The notes under the pieces are model-generated. The model did no database searches. It was given only the letters and a program-made list of their open reading frames with translations, and was not told the DNA's origin. 14,050 nucleotides of DNA from Clostridiaceae bacterium. Lineage in GTDB: Bacteria; Bacillota_A; Clostridia; Acetivibrionales; Acetivibrionaceae. The position numbers and the translations under genes are program-made. Position 1 is the stretch's first letter. Every line of letters begins with the position of its first letter. This document shows positions 5,292 through 13,296 of this stretch, in pieces. The DNA is taken from NCBI GenBank assembly GCA_012513545.1, contig JAAZCB010000539.1:1-14050 (forward strand), read 5' to 3'.

Positions 5292-8200
5292 CTACACAGT
5301 AATCTGAGAAGCTCTTTTGTTTTTTCTGCTGAAACGTTTTTGCAGGTCATCAAACAAGGTATAAATTACCGGTATTACAAGCAACGTTAGCACTGTTGAA
5401 AGTAAAAGTCCGAATAACACAACCGTGGCCAGAGGTGCCTGAATTTCAGCACCTTCACCTATGCCAAGAGCAAGCGGTATCATACCTAGTACAGTAGTGA
5501 GCATAGTCATAAGTATAGGTCTTAACCTGCTTGGTCCTGCTTTAATTATCGCTTCATTTCTTTCCATACCTCTTCCACGCAGTTGATTGACATAATCAAG
5601 AAGCACTATAGCATTGTTAACTACCAGGCCTGCAAGCATTATTATACCTATAAAGGAAGCAACGTTCAGTGACCTTCCTGTAACAGCCAACCCGAGTACG
5701 GCTTCAGCAAAAGCGAGAGGTATGGTAAACATGATGACAAAAGGCTGTAAAAGCGACTCAAACTGTGCTGCCATAACCATATAAATCAACAATACGGATA
5801 ACATCAGTGCCATTGCCAGACTTCTGAAAGAGTCTGCAATCTGCTGGCTCTCACCCCCGTAGCTTATTGAATAACCGTCCGGTAGATTGAGTGTACTGAG
5901 TTTTTCACTTATTTCAGTATTTGCACTTCCTGTATCTCTGTTAAAAAGCTCAGCAGAAACCGTCACATAACGTGTCTGATTCTTTCTGGTTATACTGGTC
6001 GGTCCTTCCTGTAAAGCTATCTCAGCAAGGTCGCCAAGCAAAAGATTAGCTCCGGTAGGACTTTGAATGGCAACACTCTTAAGTTGCTCATATGTTTTTG
6101 TAGATCCCTCAGGCAGAGAAACCCTGACATCAATTTCATCTCCCTCGATCCTGTAACGTGTTGCGACCTGACCCTGAAGTGACATTCTTATTGCTGATGC
6201 AACCTGCATTGTACTTAGACCATATTGAGAAGCTTTTTGTCTGTCCACATAAATTTGCGCCTCCGGCTTTCCATCAGATATACTGGACTCAACCTGCCTT
6301 GTGCCTTCAACTTCTTTTACTTTTAAAACTACCTCATCTGCAAGAGTTTTCAGTTGATCAAAATCATAACCGGATATCTCAATTGAAACAGGAGCGCCTC
6401 CAAATGCACCGCCCATACTCATCATACTTGTTTCATTAACCTTAATATCCGCTCCCGGAATACCGGAAACCTTTTCTCTTATTTCTTCAACAATTTGAGT
6501 CGTACTTTTCTTTCTTTCATTTTTAGGAACCAGAGTTGTACTTATTGAAGCTCCATTGGAACTGCCGGATTCTACCGCCAGCATGCTTCCTCCACCGCCT
6601 ACAGTAACAAAAATTTGCGTAACTTCCTGATACTCGGAAATTATCTCTTCAACTTTCTTTGTCACCTCATCAGTATCTTCCAATTGGGCTCCCTGAGCAA
6701 GCTCAATGTCTACAGTAAACTGTCCCTGGTCCGAAGGAGCAATAAATTCAACACCAACAAAAGGAATAAGCGCCATACTTAAAGCAAAAACAATAGTAAC
6801 GATTACTACCGTAATCAACCTGCGCTTAAGAACTATTGCAAGCACTTTTCTGTAAAACTCATCGAGGGAATTAAAAAATCTTTCCCACACATAAAAAATG
6901 TTATCGATAAGATTCTTCTTTGTCTTATCTTCCCTTGAAATCTTCAGCATTTTAGAGCTTAACATCGGTACAAGAGTCAGCGCTACTCCAAGTGATACCA
7001 ACTGTGAAATAGTAACTGTAAGCGCCATTTGCTTAAAAATTTGTGCTGCTATTCCCTCTGTAAAAATGATAGGCACAAATACAACAACATTGGTCAGAGT
7101 TGAGGCTAGAATTGCGCCGGCTACTTCCTTTGTTCCTTCAATAGCAGCTTGTATCCTTCCCTTATTCTCCAGCCTGTGACTGAAAATATTCTCAACAACC
7201 ACTATAGAGTTGTCAACCATACTGCCGACTCCTAATGCAAGACCACCCATTGAGATGATGTTTACAGTAGTATTGGTCAAAAACATAAGTACAAATGTAG
7301 CAATTATCGAAATAGGTATTGATATACCTATTATCATGGTACTCCTGATGTTTCTTAAAAATACAAAAAGTATAAGTATGGACAAAATAGCACCAATTAT
7401 AATATTGCTTACAACACTCGAGATAGACTCTTCAATGTATTCCCCCTGGTCAAAGGATGTGTTGATCTCAATATCAGTGAATTCCATCTTAAGTTTTTCT
7501 ATTTCCTTATTGATAAGGTTAACTACTTTAACAGTGTTGGCAGTAGTCTGTTTTTGAATGGAAAGCCCTATGCTTTTTTCATTATTGGCTCTTGTATATG
7601 TGGTTTGCTCCTTATAACCGTCAATTATCCGGGCAATATCCTGAAGATATACAATATTCCCTTGTGGAAGTGTGATAGGAACGTTCTTTATTGAGTCTAC
7701 ACTTGTAAACTCACCTTTACTCTTGATAATGAGATTCCTGTTGCCATACTCTACGTTTCCTCCTGGAAGGTTTGAATTTTCCATCTGCAGTATACTTATC
7801 ACCTGACTGAAGTTTACCCCATAACCCTGCATTTTAACAGGGTCAAGCTCAACTTTAATCTCACGTTCAATTCCTCCGGTAACACTAACCGAAGCCACTC
7901 CGTCCAATCTTTCCATTCTGGCTTTAACAGTATCATCAACGATCCTTTTAAGCTCAATATCATCAAGTCTGGTGGATGAGACACTAATCTGAGCAGCCGG
8001 CAGCATATTCGGGTCCATCTTTATTACCATAGGGCTTTCTACTCCATCCGGAAGGTAATCCCGAATCAAATCCAGTTTTTCCCTCATCTGCAGTGTTGCA
8101 AAGTCCATATCCGTTCCGTCATTGAACTCTACTATAACTATTGAAGACCCTTCCGATGTCTGGGATTGGATACTTTTCATGTTATTGACCGTAGCAAGTG

Positions 8201-8408
8201 CACTTTCAACATTTTTTGTTACAAAGTTTTCAACCTCCTGCGGTCCTACCCCCTGGTAACTCGTTATAACGATAGCCATAGGCAAATTCATAGTCGGCAT
8301 CAAATCTATCGGAATCCTAAAAAAAGAAACGACACCCAGTACAATAATAATCAGCACAAGCATAATAATTGTAACCGGTCTCTTTATCGAAATCTCAGAA
8401 ATATTCAT
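5292..8408 (-). CDS. RND-superfamily efflux permease (HAE1/AcrB-like, Gram-positive SwrC type)
   Basis: A 1038-residue transporter of full RND length with the usual duplicated layout. TM1 is at 12-31, the first large outer domain at about 35-330, TM2-6 at about 331-485, and TM7 at about 531-550. A second outer domain spans about 555-860 and TM8-12 about 862-1018. Family blocks include ISIKRPVTIIMLVLIIIV at the N-terminus, GGLALGVGSMVDNSIVVVEN in TM4, LAGLVVNNAIVLLDYVNQL in TM10 and GPSRLRPILMTML in TM11. It should export hydrophobic or amphipathic compounds using the ion gradient. By my alignment the AcrB proton-relay trio Asp407/Asp408/Lys940 corresponds here to Asp399/Asn400/Asn931. The start has GGAGGT a few bases upstream and lies 17 bp after the adaptor gene, so the two form one operon. 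No outer-membrane channel gene is present, as expected for a Gram-positive cell. Confidence 0.93.
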   Translation of the reverse strand: MNISEISIKRPVTIIMLVLIIIVLGVVSFFRIPIDLMPTMNLPMAIVITSYQGVGPQEVENFVTKNVESALATVNNMKSIQSQTSEGSSIVIVEFNDGTDMDFATLQMREKLDLIRDYLPDGVESPMVIKMDPNMLPAAQISVSSTRLDDIELKRIVDDTVKARMERLDGVASVSVTGGIEREIKVELDPVKMQGYGVNFSQVISILQMENSNLPGGNVEYGNRNLIIKSKGEFTSVDSIKNVPITLPQGNIVYLQDIARIIDGYKEQTTYTRANNEKSIGLSIQKQTTANTVKVVNLINKEIEKLKMEFTDIEINTSFDQGEYIEESISSVVSNIIIGAILSILILFVFLRNIRSTMIIGISIPISIIATFVLMFLTNTTVNIISMGGLALGVGSMVDNSIVVVENIFSHRLENKGRIQAAIEGTKEVAGAILASTLTNVVVFVPIIFTEGIAAQIFKQMALTVTISQLVSLGVALTLVPMLSSKMLKISREDKTKKNLIDNIFYVWERFFNSLDEFYRKVLAIVLKRRLITVVIVTIVFALSMALIPFVGVEFIAPSDQGQFTVDIELAQGAQLEDTDEVTKKVEEIISEYQEVTQIFVTVGGGGSMLAVESGSSNGASISTTLVPKNERKKSTTQIVEEIREKVSGIPGADIKVNETSMMSMGGAFGGAPVSIEISGYDFDQLKTLADEVVLKVKEVEGTRQVESSISDGKPEAQIYVDRQKASQYGLSTMQVASAIRMSLQGQVATRYRIEGDEIDVRVSLPEGSTKTYEQLKSVAIQSPTGANLLLGDLAEIALQEGPTSITRKNQTRYVTVSAELFNRDTGSANTEISEKLSTLNLPDGYSISYGGESQQIADSFRSLAMALMLSVLLIYMVMAAQFESLLQPFVIMFTIPLAFAEAVLGLAVTGRSLNVASFIGIIMLAGLVVNNAIVLLDYVNQLRGRGMERNEAIIKAGPSRLRPILMTMLTTVLGMIPLALGIGEGAEIQAPLATVVLFGLLLSTVLTLLVIPVIYTLFDDLQKRFSRKNKRASQITV

Positions 8409-8425
8409 TATTTACCTCCACCCTG

Positions 8426-9658
8426 TCAGTTCACGACCGTGATCTTCGACTTGTCTCTTAAGAAATTCTGTCCCTTGGTAATTACCTTATCTGTCTCTTT
8501 TATGTCTCCTGAAACCTCTATAAACTTATCATTTTCCAAGCCTACAGAAACCTCTTTCCTGACAGCTTCGTCCCCCTCAGCAATATAAACTGCATTTTTT
8601 CCGCCTTCATTAACAATCGCATCAAGGGGCACAACTATAACATTGTCCTTAACCTCAGTTTTAAGCTTAACCTCTGCAAGCATGCCTCCCTTAAGCTTTC
8701 CATCCTGATTGTCTACACGAAGTTTAACAAGATATGTTTGCGTGCGAGGATCCGCACTTGGACTAATATTTATTACTTCACCGCTATAAGGATTATCTCC
8801 CGTTGATTTCACTAAAATCTCACAGGCGTCTCCAACTGCAATTTTGCCTGCCATATCCTCCAATAGGTTGATTTCAACCAGTACCGAAGAAATATCCACT
8901 ATTGTAAAGGCTGGTGCTGCACTGGAAATGAGTTCACCTTCATCAAAATTCCTGGCTGAAACGATACCATCAATTGGTGAATTAATTACTACATTATCCA
9001 ATTGAGTTTTTGCCTGCTCATAGGCCGCTAACGCTTGTTTCACCTGAGCCTCGACTGCTGCTGAATTTTCTGGATTTATTTGTGCCTTGGTAAGATCAAG
9101 TGATTTCTTTACCAGGCTATATTGTTCCAAAGCATTCTTATATCTGAGCTCTGCAGCATCGTAATTCTGTTTTGAGGTTGCCCCCTGCTCAAACAGCATT
9201 TTAGTACTGTCAAAGGAGGTCTTTGCATCATTCATATTCATCTCTGCTGACTTCAAGTTGGTTTCAAGCTGGGCAAGCTGGAGTTCAACTGCTCCACCGC
9301 TTGATCTGTCCTTGTTTGCCCTTGCGGCGTTCAAAGCAGACTCTGCCTGATTGACTTGAAGTTTTACGTCTTTATCATCAATTGTCAGCAAGTTCTGTCC
9401 CTTCTGAACCTTCTGTCCTATATCGACGAAAACCTTGTCAACCTTCCCAGGAATCTTCGCATATACACTAATCTCCTGAGCCGGCTTAACTTTACCGACT
9501 ACAGTCCTTGTGCTTTCTATCCTTGTTTTTTGAATTTCTGAAACACTTACCGAAGTTGGCTTTTCCTGTGTGTTCTCTTCTGGTACATCTGTCTTGCTGC
9601 AGCCGCTGGTAATAACCAGTGCGAGAACAAGAAGTGGTACAATTTTACAAAGCTTCAT
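8426..9658 (-). CDS. RND efflux membrane-fusion (periplasmic adaptor-type) lipoprotein
   Basis: A 410-residue adaptor. Residues 1-20 are a lipoprotein signal peptide ending in the lipobox ITSGC (Cys20 lipidated). The first lipoyl half is at about 60-95 (AKIPGKVDKVFVDIGQKVQKG). A long Ala/Gln/Lys-rich coiled-coil hairpin spans 97-221, followed by the second lipoyl half at 222-255 (INSPIDGIVSARNFDEGELI), a beta-barrel at about 260-335 and a membrane-proximal domain to the end. This is the HlyD/AcrA-type architecture, tethered outside the cell membrane to gate the permease encoded 17 bp downstream. A GGGGGTT ribosome binding site precedes the ATG. It is the first gene of the pump operon; its promoter should lie in 9659-9850 but is not clear. 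Confidence 0.93.
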   Translation of the reverse strand: MKLCKIVPLLVLALVITSGCSKTDVPEENTQEKPTSVSVSEIQKTRIESTRTVVGKVKPAQEISVYAKIPGKVDKVFVDIGQKVQKGQNLLTIDDKDVKLQVNQAESALNAARANKDRSSGGAVELQLAQLETNLKSAEMNMNDAKTSFDSTKMLFEQGATSKQNYDAAELRYKNALEQYSLVKKSLDLTKAQINPENSAAVEAQVKQALAAYEQAKTQLDNVVINSPIDGIVSARNFDEGELISSAAPAFTIVDISSVLVEINLLEDMAGKIAVGDACEILVKSTGDNPYSGEVINISPSADPRTQTYLVKLRVDNQDGKLKGGMLAEVKLKTEVKDNVIVVPLDAIVNEGGKNAVYIAEGDEAVRKEVSVGLENDKFIEVSGDIKETDKVITKGQNFLRDKSKITVVN

Positions 9659-10009
9659 ATGGTAACCCCCGTTTAATTTTTCTGCTCAACTTTCCTGCCC
9701 GAGCCATATAATCTCTGACAGAATAAATTATCATTATGCTTTTCCACTAAAAACACGATATACTTGTATGCTATGTAGATAAAAAATAGTACAAATATAT
9801 AATTGTTTCTTAAACATAACTATTTAAAATTATAACCAAATTGTTAAGCCCTGTCAACTTAAAAAAGTATAAAGAAGAGTAACATAGTACATTTATAGCA
9901 AAAAGCTTGCATAAAAAAAACCGGAAATATCCGGCTTTATCAGTTGAAATTAACAAAAATCGTTCAAACATTAATATTTTATATGAACCATATAATAAAT
10001 AGTGCTGAT
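9659..10009. other. Intergenic region upstream of the efflux operon
   Basis: A 351-bp AT-rich stretch without a credible gene. It holds the terminator of the upstream small gene (9913-9938). Nearer the pump it contains a 13-bp dyad, TGTTT-CTT-AAACA (9804-9816), that could be part of an operator. No strong -35/-10 pair facing the adaptor gene stands out; GATAAT on the minus strand (complement at about 9730-9735) is the best -10, without a good -35. The inverted repeat found before the marR-type gene is not repeated here. Confidence 0.5.
9913..9938 (-). terminator. Rho-independent terminator after the 77-codon gene
   Basis: On the minus strand AAAGCCGGA pairs with TCCGGTTT (one G-U pair) around a 4-base loop, and the 3' arm runs into eight T (9913-9920). 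It lies about 70 bases past the stop of the small gene and would end an htpG-small gene transcript. Confidence 0.85.
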
Positions 10010-10243
10010 TTATAACGTTGTGGTTGAAGTGTATTCCACCTTAATGCTGTTGTCTTTTTGTCTTAATAACTTGGCTTTGTTGCCTTTCCCGTCTTCAAGA
10101 TTGAGCTTTTCAAGCTTGCAATCGATGAAAAAGTTAACTACAGTAGTCTCTATAAACCCAGCCCAGTTTTGTTTCCTTTCATTTTCATCCTTTGTTGCTT
10201 CAACAAGCGCAGCAATATTGTTCACTTTATCCTTTGTACTCAT
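10010..10243 (-). CDS. Small protein of unknown function downstream of htpG
   Basis: A 77-residue soluble protein with no signal peptide, membrane segment or recognisable domain. The N-terminal third is charged and helical (KDKVNNIAALVEATKDENER), followed by a more hydrophobic strand-like part (ETTVVNFFIDCKLEKLNL) and a Lys-rich tail ending STTTL. It is probably a real gene: AAGGTGG lies 6 bases before the ATG, the codon use looks ordinary, and a strong terminator follows. The start lies 104 bp beyond the htpG stop codon on the same strand with no intervening terminator, so heat-shock read-through is possible. A weak promoter of its own (TTCACA and an AT-rich -10 region within 10268-10320) cannot be excluded. 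I do not recognise the family. Confidence 0.7.
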   Translation of the reverse strand: MSTKDKVNNIAALVEATKDENERKQNWAGFIETTVVNFFIDCKLEKLNLEDGKGNKAKLLRQKDNSIKVEYTSTTTL

Positions 10244-10347
10244 GTTTTTCCACCTTCCGATTATTATTTATCATTAACACCACCATATATATTAACACTT
10301 TCGGTGTCTTGTGAAAAGATAATCAGGAAATAAAAATAATAAGTATG

Positions 10348-12264
10348 TTATTCAATATCCTCTGCGGCAAGCCTTGACAGGATAACGTTGCTTCTCTCGA
10401 TAAACCTTGTCATTGCTTCGGCTTCAAGCTGCTTGTGGCTCATTGAGGCCAAATCGTAAATCTGCTCACAGATAAGCTTTGCGTCTTCACCTTTGTCCTC
10501 TTTGTCCTTCAGCTTTAAAAGTGCCTTGATAAGATTGTTGTTGGTATTTAAAACAAGCGTTTCCTCATTGCCGTACATTCCTGCAAAGCTCATACCCCCG
10601 CCGAACATTCTGCTCATTTCCTGCATTCTTCTTGATTGTTCAGATAGGAGAATCATACCAGGAATTGTAGCTGATTTTAGAGACTCAACCTTCACCTTCA
10701 GGTTTTCATTGGCAAGCTTCTCCTTGAAAAGCTTTTCAAGGCTCTCGGAAGTCTCCTTCATCACACTCTCATCCATTTTATTCTCAGTATCCTTAAGGCT
10801 TTCACCTATATCAGAGTCTATTCTTAAAAATTTAACTCCACTCTCGTTCATTTCAAGGTTCTGTATGAAGTGATTGTCTATAATTGTGGAAAGAACTACT
10901 GCCTCCATACCGTTTTCCTTAAATATCTTTATATACTGTGCCTGCTGTTTTTCATCACTTACGTAAAAAACCTGGTTTTCATGCTTTTCCTTGTTGCGTT
11001 CGAGATAATCCTTCAAAGTAAGATACTCGCCATTAATTGTCTTAAACAATAATATATCCTTAACCCTGTCATAGAACTTTCTTTCCTTAATACATCCATA
11101 TTTTACAAAGGGATTGATATCATCCCAGAATTTGTTGAAGTTTTCCCTCTCATTTTCAAAAAGCGAGGTCAATTTATCGGCTACCTTCTTGGTAATATGT
11201 GTAGAAATCTTATTAACATAACCATCATTCTGCAAAAAGCTTCTTGAAACGTTAAGCGGAAGGTCCGGACAGTCTATGGTACCCTTCAGCAGCATCAGAA
11301 ACTCAGGTATTACCTCTTTAATGTTATCTGCAACAAAAACCTGATTGTAGAAAAGCTTTATCTGACCTTCCATTGTTTCAAACTCATGCTTCAGCTTGGG
11401 AAAATACAATATCCCTTTAAGATTAAAAGGATAGTCCATGTTAAGATGTATCCAGAAAAGTGGTTCATTGAAATCAAAAAACACCTTTCTGTAAAACTCC
11501 TTGTATTCTTCGTCTGTGCAATCCTTTGGATTCTTAAGCCACAAAGGATTTGTGTCGTTTAACGGTTTCGGTTCCTCTGGCTTTTCCTCCTGCTCCTCCC
11601 CGCCTTCCTTATTATCCTTCTTGTTCTTATCCTCAACATCCTCAAGATATAACTCATATGGCAGGAAAGAAAAATACTTGTTAAGAACCTCTCTCATCTT
11701 ATAGGCATCAAGATATTCCCGACTGTCTTCTGCCAGATACAAGGTCACGGTAGTACCCGTTTCGGTCCTGTCTGATCTTTCCATATCATACTCGGTTCCG
11801 CCTGAACTGATCCATCTTACGGGGTCGGCATCTTTCTGGTAGGAAAGAGTATCAATCTGAACCTTTTCAGATACCATAAAAGCTGAATAAAAACCTAAAC
11901 CAAAGTGGCCTATAATTTGGGCGTCATCTGTTTTATCCTTGTATTTTTCAACGAAATCCTTTGCTCCGGAAAATGCAATCTGGTTAATATATTTTTTTAC
12001 TTCCTCGGAAGTCATTCCAATTCCGTTATCAATTATTGCTATCGTGTTTTTGCCTTTGTCTACGACTACTTTGATACAGTACTTTGTATCCCCTGAAGTA
12101 TCGGCTTCCCCTATAGCTGAAAGTTTTTTCAGCTTACTTATTGCATCACTGGCATTTGAAACCAGTTCACGGATAAATATGTCCTTTTCAGAATACAACC
12201 ACTTTTTTATTATGGGAAAAATATTTTCAGTACTTATAGAAATAGTCCCATTTTCATGATTCAT
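10348..12264 (-). CDS. htpG: Molecular chaperone HtpG (Hsp90)
   Basis: A 638-residue cytoplasmic Hsp90 chaperone, normal length for bacterial HtpG. The N-terminal GHKL ATPase domain shows the N-box IRELVSNASDA (Glu33 for catalysis, Asn37), DNGIGM (Asp79 contacting adenine) and the glycine-rich lid GHFGLGFYSAF (119-129). An acidic Lys/Glu linker follows at about 205-235 (EDKNKKDNKEGGEEQEEKPE). Then comes the middle domain, including the conserved catalytic-loop region LPLNVSRSFLQND that supplies the gamma-phosphate-sensing Arg, and a C-terminal dimerisation domain with a Met-rich stretch. It helps fold or remodel client proteins, often with DnaK. The start has GAGGAGGG 9 bases upstream. A perfect CIRCE operator lies 105 bp upstream, so HrcA control is expected. 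The Lys-Trp-Leu-Tyr N-terminal wording differs from Escherichia HtpG but seems usual for clostridial forms. Confidence 0.97.
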   Translation of the reverse strand: MNHENGTISISTENIFPIIKKWLYSEKDIFIRELVSNASDAISKLKKLSAIGEADTSGDTKYCIKVVVDKGKNTIAIIDNGIGMTSEEVKKYINQIAFSGAKDFVEKYKDKTDDAQIIGHFGLGFYSAFMVSEKVQIDTLSYQKDADPVRWISSGGTEYDMERSDRTETGTTVTLYLAEDSREYLDAYKMREVLNKYFSFLPYELYLEDVEDKNKKDNKEGGEEQEEKPEEPKPLNDTNPLWLKNPKDCTDEEYKEFYRKVFFDFNEPLFWIHLNMDYPFNLKGILYFPKLKHEFETMEGQIKLFYNQVFVADNIKEVIPEFLMLLKGTIDCPDLPLNVSRSFLQNDGYVNKISTHITKKVADKLTSLFENERENFNKFWDDINPFVKYGCIKERKFYDRVKDILLFKTINGEYLTLKDYLERNKEKHENQVFYVSDEKQQAQYIKIFKENGMEAVVLSTIIDNHFIQNLEMNESGVKFLRIDSDIGESLKDTENKMDESVMKETSESLEKLFKEKLANENLKVKVESLKSATIPGMILLSEQSRRMQEMSRMFGGGMSFAGMYGNEETLVLNTNNNLIKALLKLKDKEDKGEDAKLICEQIYDLASMSHKQLEAEAMTRFIERSNVILSRLAAEDIE

Positions 12265-12332
12265 AAAAAAGTTCCCTCCTCATAAGTATAGTTTTGCATT
12301 AATATATGGGTAAATCTTTATAATCCAATAAT

Positions 12333-12362
12333 ATATTACATTCATAACGGAAAGTTTGTCAA
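12333..12362 (-). promoter_or_regulatory. Candidate SigA promoter of htpG, downstream of CIRCE
   Basis: On the minus strand a perfect TTGACA (complement 12357-12362) is followed after 18 bases by TAATAT (12333-12338). Transcription would begin near 12326 with a leader of about 60 bases. The CIRCE element ends 7 bp upstream of this -35. Confidence 0.55.
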
Positions 12363-12369
12363 GATAAAT

Positions 12370-12396
12370 TTAGCACTCATCTAATACGAGTGCTAA
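12370..12396. promoter_or_regulatory. CIRCE operator (HrcA binding site)
   Basis: TTAGCACTC, a 9-base spacer and GAGTGCTAA form a perfect match to the CIRCE consensus, with 9 of 9 bases in each arm. CIRCE is the binding site of the heat-shock repressor HrcA and usually controls groESL and the hrcA-grpE-dnaK operon. Here it lies between the metal-transporter permease and htpG, 105 bp before the htpG start, and can only plausibly serve htpG (and the small gene after it). Confidence 0.95.
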
Positions 12397-12397
12397 C

Positions 12398-12409
12398 AAC
12401 AATATTGTT
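12398..12409. repeat. Perfect 12-bp palindrome next to CIRCE
   Basis: AACAATATTGTT is a perfect palindrome lying one base beyond the CIRCE right arm and overlapping the expected start point of the upstream candidate htpG promoter. It may be chance in AT-rich DNA, or a second operator. Confidence 0.4.
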
Positions 12410-12410
12410 T

Positions 12411-12416
12411 ATTATA
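12411..12416 (-). promoter_or_regulatory. Candidate -10 of a second htpG promoter, upstream of CIRCE
   Basis: A perfect TATAAT on the minus strand. Transcription would start near 12404, placing CIRCE at about +8 to +34, the classical position for HrcA repression. The -35 region, inside the end of the permease gene, matches the consensus poorly (TGCATA at 17 bases), so this is uncertain. Confidence 0.35.
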
Positions 12417-12432
12417 AATTTTTTTAGAATTT

Positions 12433-13296
12433 CTATGCATTTACCCTGTTTTCCTGCAAGGATTTCTTCAATAAAATATTTCTTATAATGTTTTTGTATA
12501 CAAGTACGGATAATAATAGTATCACACTGACCGATACTATTGTGCCTCCCGGCACTATATCCAGGTAATACGATAGGGTAAGACCTGCCAACACTGCAAC
12601 AAGTCCGAAAATAACCGAGAGTATGGTTGTCTGTCTGTAGCTTTTGGACAATTGTATGGCAGATGCTGCCGGAAGTACCATCAATGAGGATATCACAAGG
12701 ATTCCGACTATTTTTGAGGATACAGCAATCGTTATAGCTGTCATAACAATAAAAATGTAATTGATTTTCCTGACAGGAACTCCCGAAAGCCTTGCAGCCT
12801 CTTCGTCGAAGGTTATATAAAAAAGCTCCTTTGAGAGTATTGCAAGTGCAAAAATAACGACAACACTTAATACCACTACCATATAAAGCTCAAAATCCGT
12901 TATGGTAATAATACTCCCAAACAGAAAATCTGCTATTGAAACTCCGTTTTTTACAAACCCTGATAATATACCTGCAAGGCCCACTCCTGCAGACAGTATA
13001 ATGGCAATTGATATCTCCGAATACTTTGGATATGCCTTCCTGAGCTTTTCTATCCCGAGAGCTGCTGCAACTGAAAACAAAGCCGCTCCAAGTAAAGGGT
13101 TGATCCCTGCTATTAAGCCGAATTCAACGCCTGCAAGGGAGTTGTGAGAGAGAGAATCACCAATCATCGAAAGTCTTCTCAAAACTATTATAAGGCCAAT
13201 TGAAGGTACCGTAACTGCTACAAATATTCCAATAATAAAAGCTTTTTGCATAAAAACATAGTTTAAAATAAAATCTTCTCCAAAAAAACCGAACAT
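12433..13296 (-). CDS. Metal ABC transporter permease (ABC-3 family, ZnuB/MntB-like)
   Basis: A 287-residue membrane protein with about eight hydrophobic segments and normal ABC-3 permease length. The block VLRRLSMIGDSLSHNSLAGV (39-58) is the family motif, and the conserved late segment LVISSLMVLPAASAIQLSKS is also present, followed by IVPGGTIVSVSV. The family imports zinc, manganese or iron with a solute-binding lipoprotein and an ATPase. The ATG directly abuts the TAA of the ATPase gene, and its ribosome binding site GAGGT lies inside the ATPase 3' end, so translation is probably coupled. No solute-binding protein gene is visible in the window; it may lie beyond the right edge. There is no clear terminator after the gene, so read-through into htpG is possible. 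Confidence 0.93.
   Translation of the reverse strand: MFGFFGEDFILNYVFMQKAFIIGIFVAVTVPSIGLIIVLRRLSMIGDSLSHNSLAGVEFGLIAGINPLLGAALFSVAAALGIEKLRKAYPKYSEISIAIILSAGVGLAGILSGFVKNGVSIADFLFGSIITITDFELYMVVVLSVVVIFALAILSKELFYITFDEEAARLSGVPVRKINYIFIVMTAITIAVSSKIVGILVISSLMVLPAASAIQLSKSYRQTTILSVIFGLVAVLAGLTLSYYLDIVPGGTIVSVSVILLLSVLVYKNIIRNILLKKSLQENRVNA

Noticed and set aside
6158..7557. Several plus-strand open frames of 90-115 codons inside the RND permease gene
   Set aside because: They are antisense to a fully conserved transporter gene, have no ribosome binding sites and encode no recognisable protein.
12397..12432. Terminator after the metal-transporter permease
   Set aside because: The short dyad TAGAAATTCTA near the stop is followed by A-rich, not T-rich, sequence on the transcribed strand, so no convincing terminator is present before htpG.
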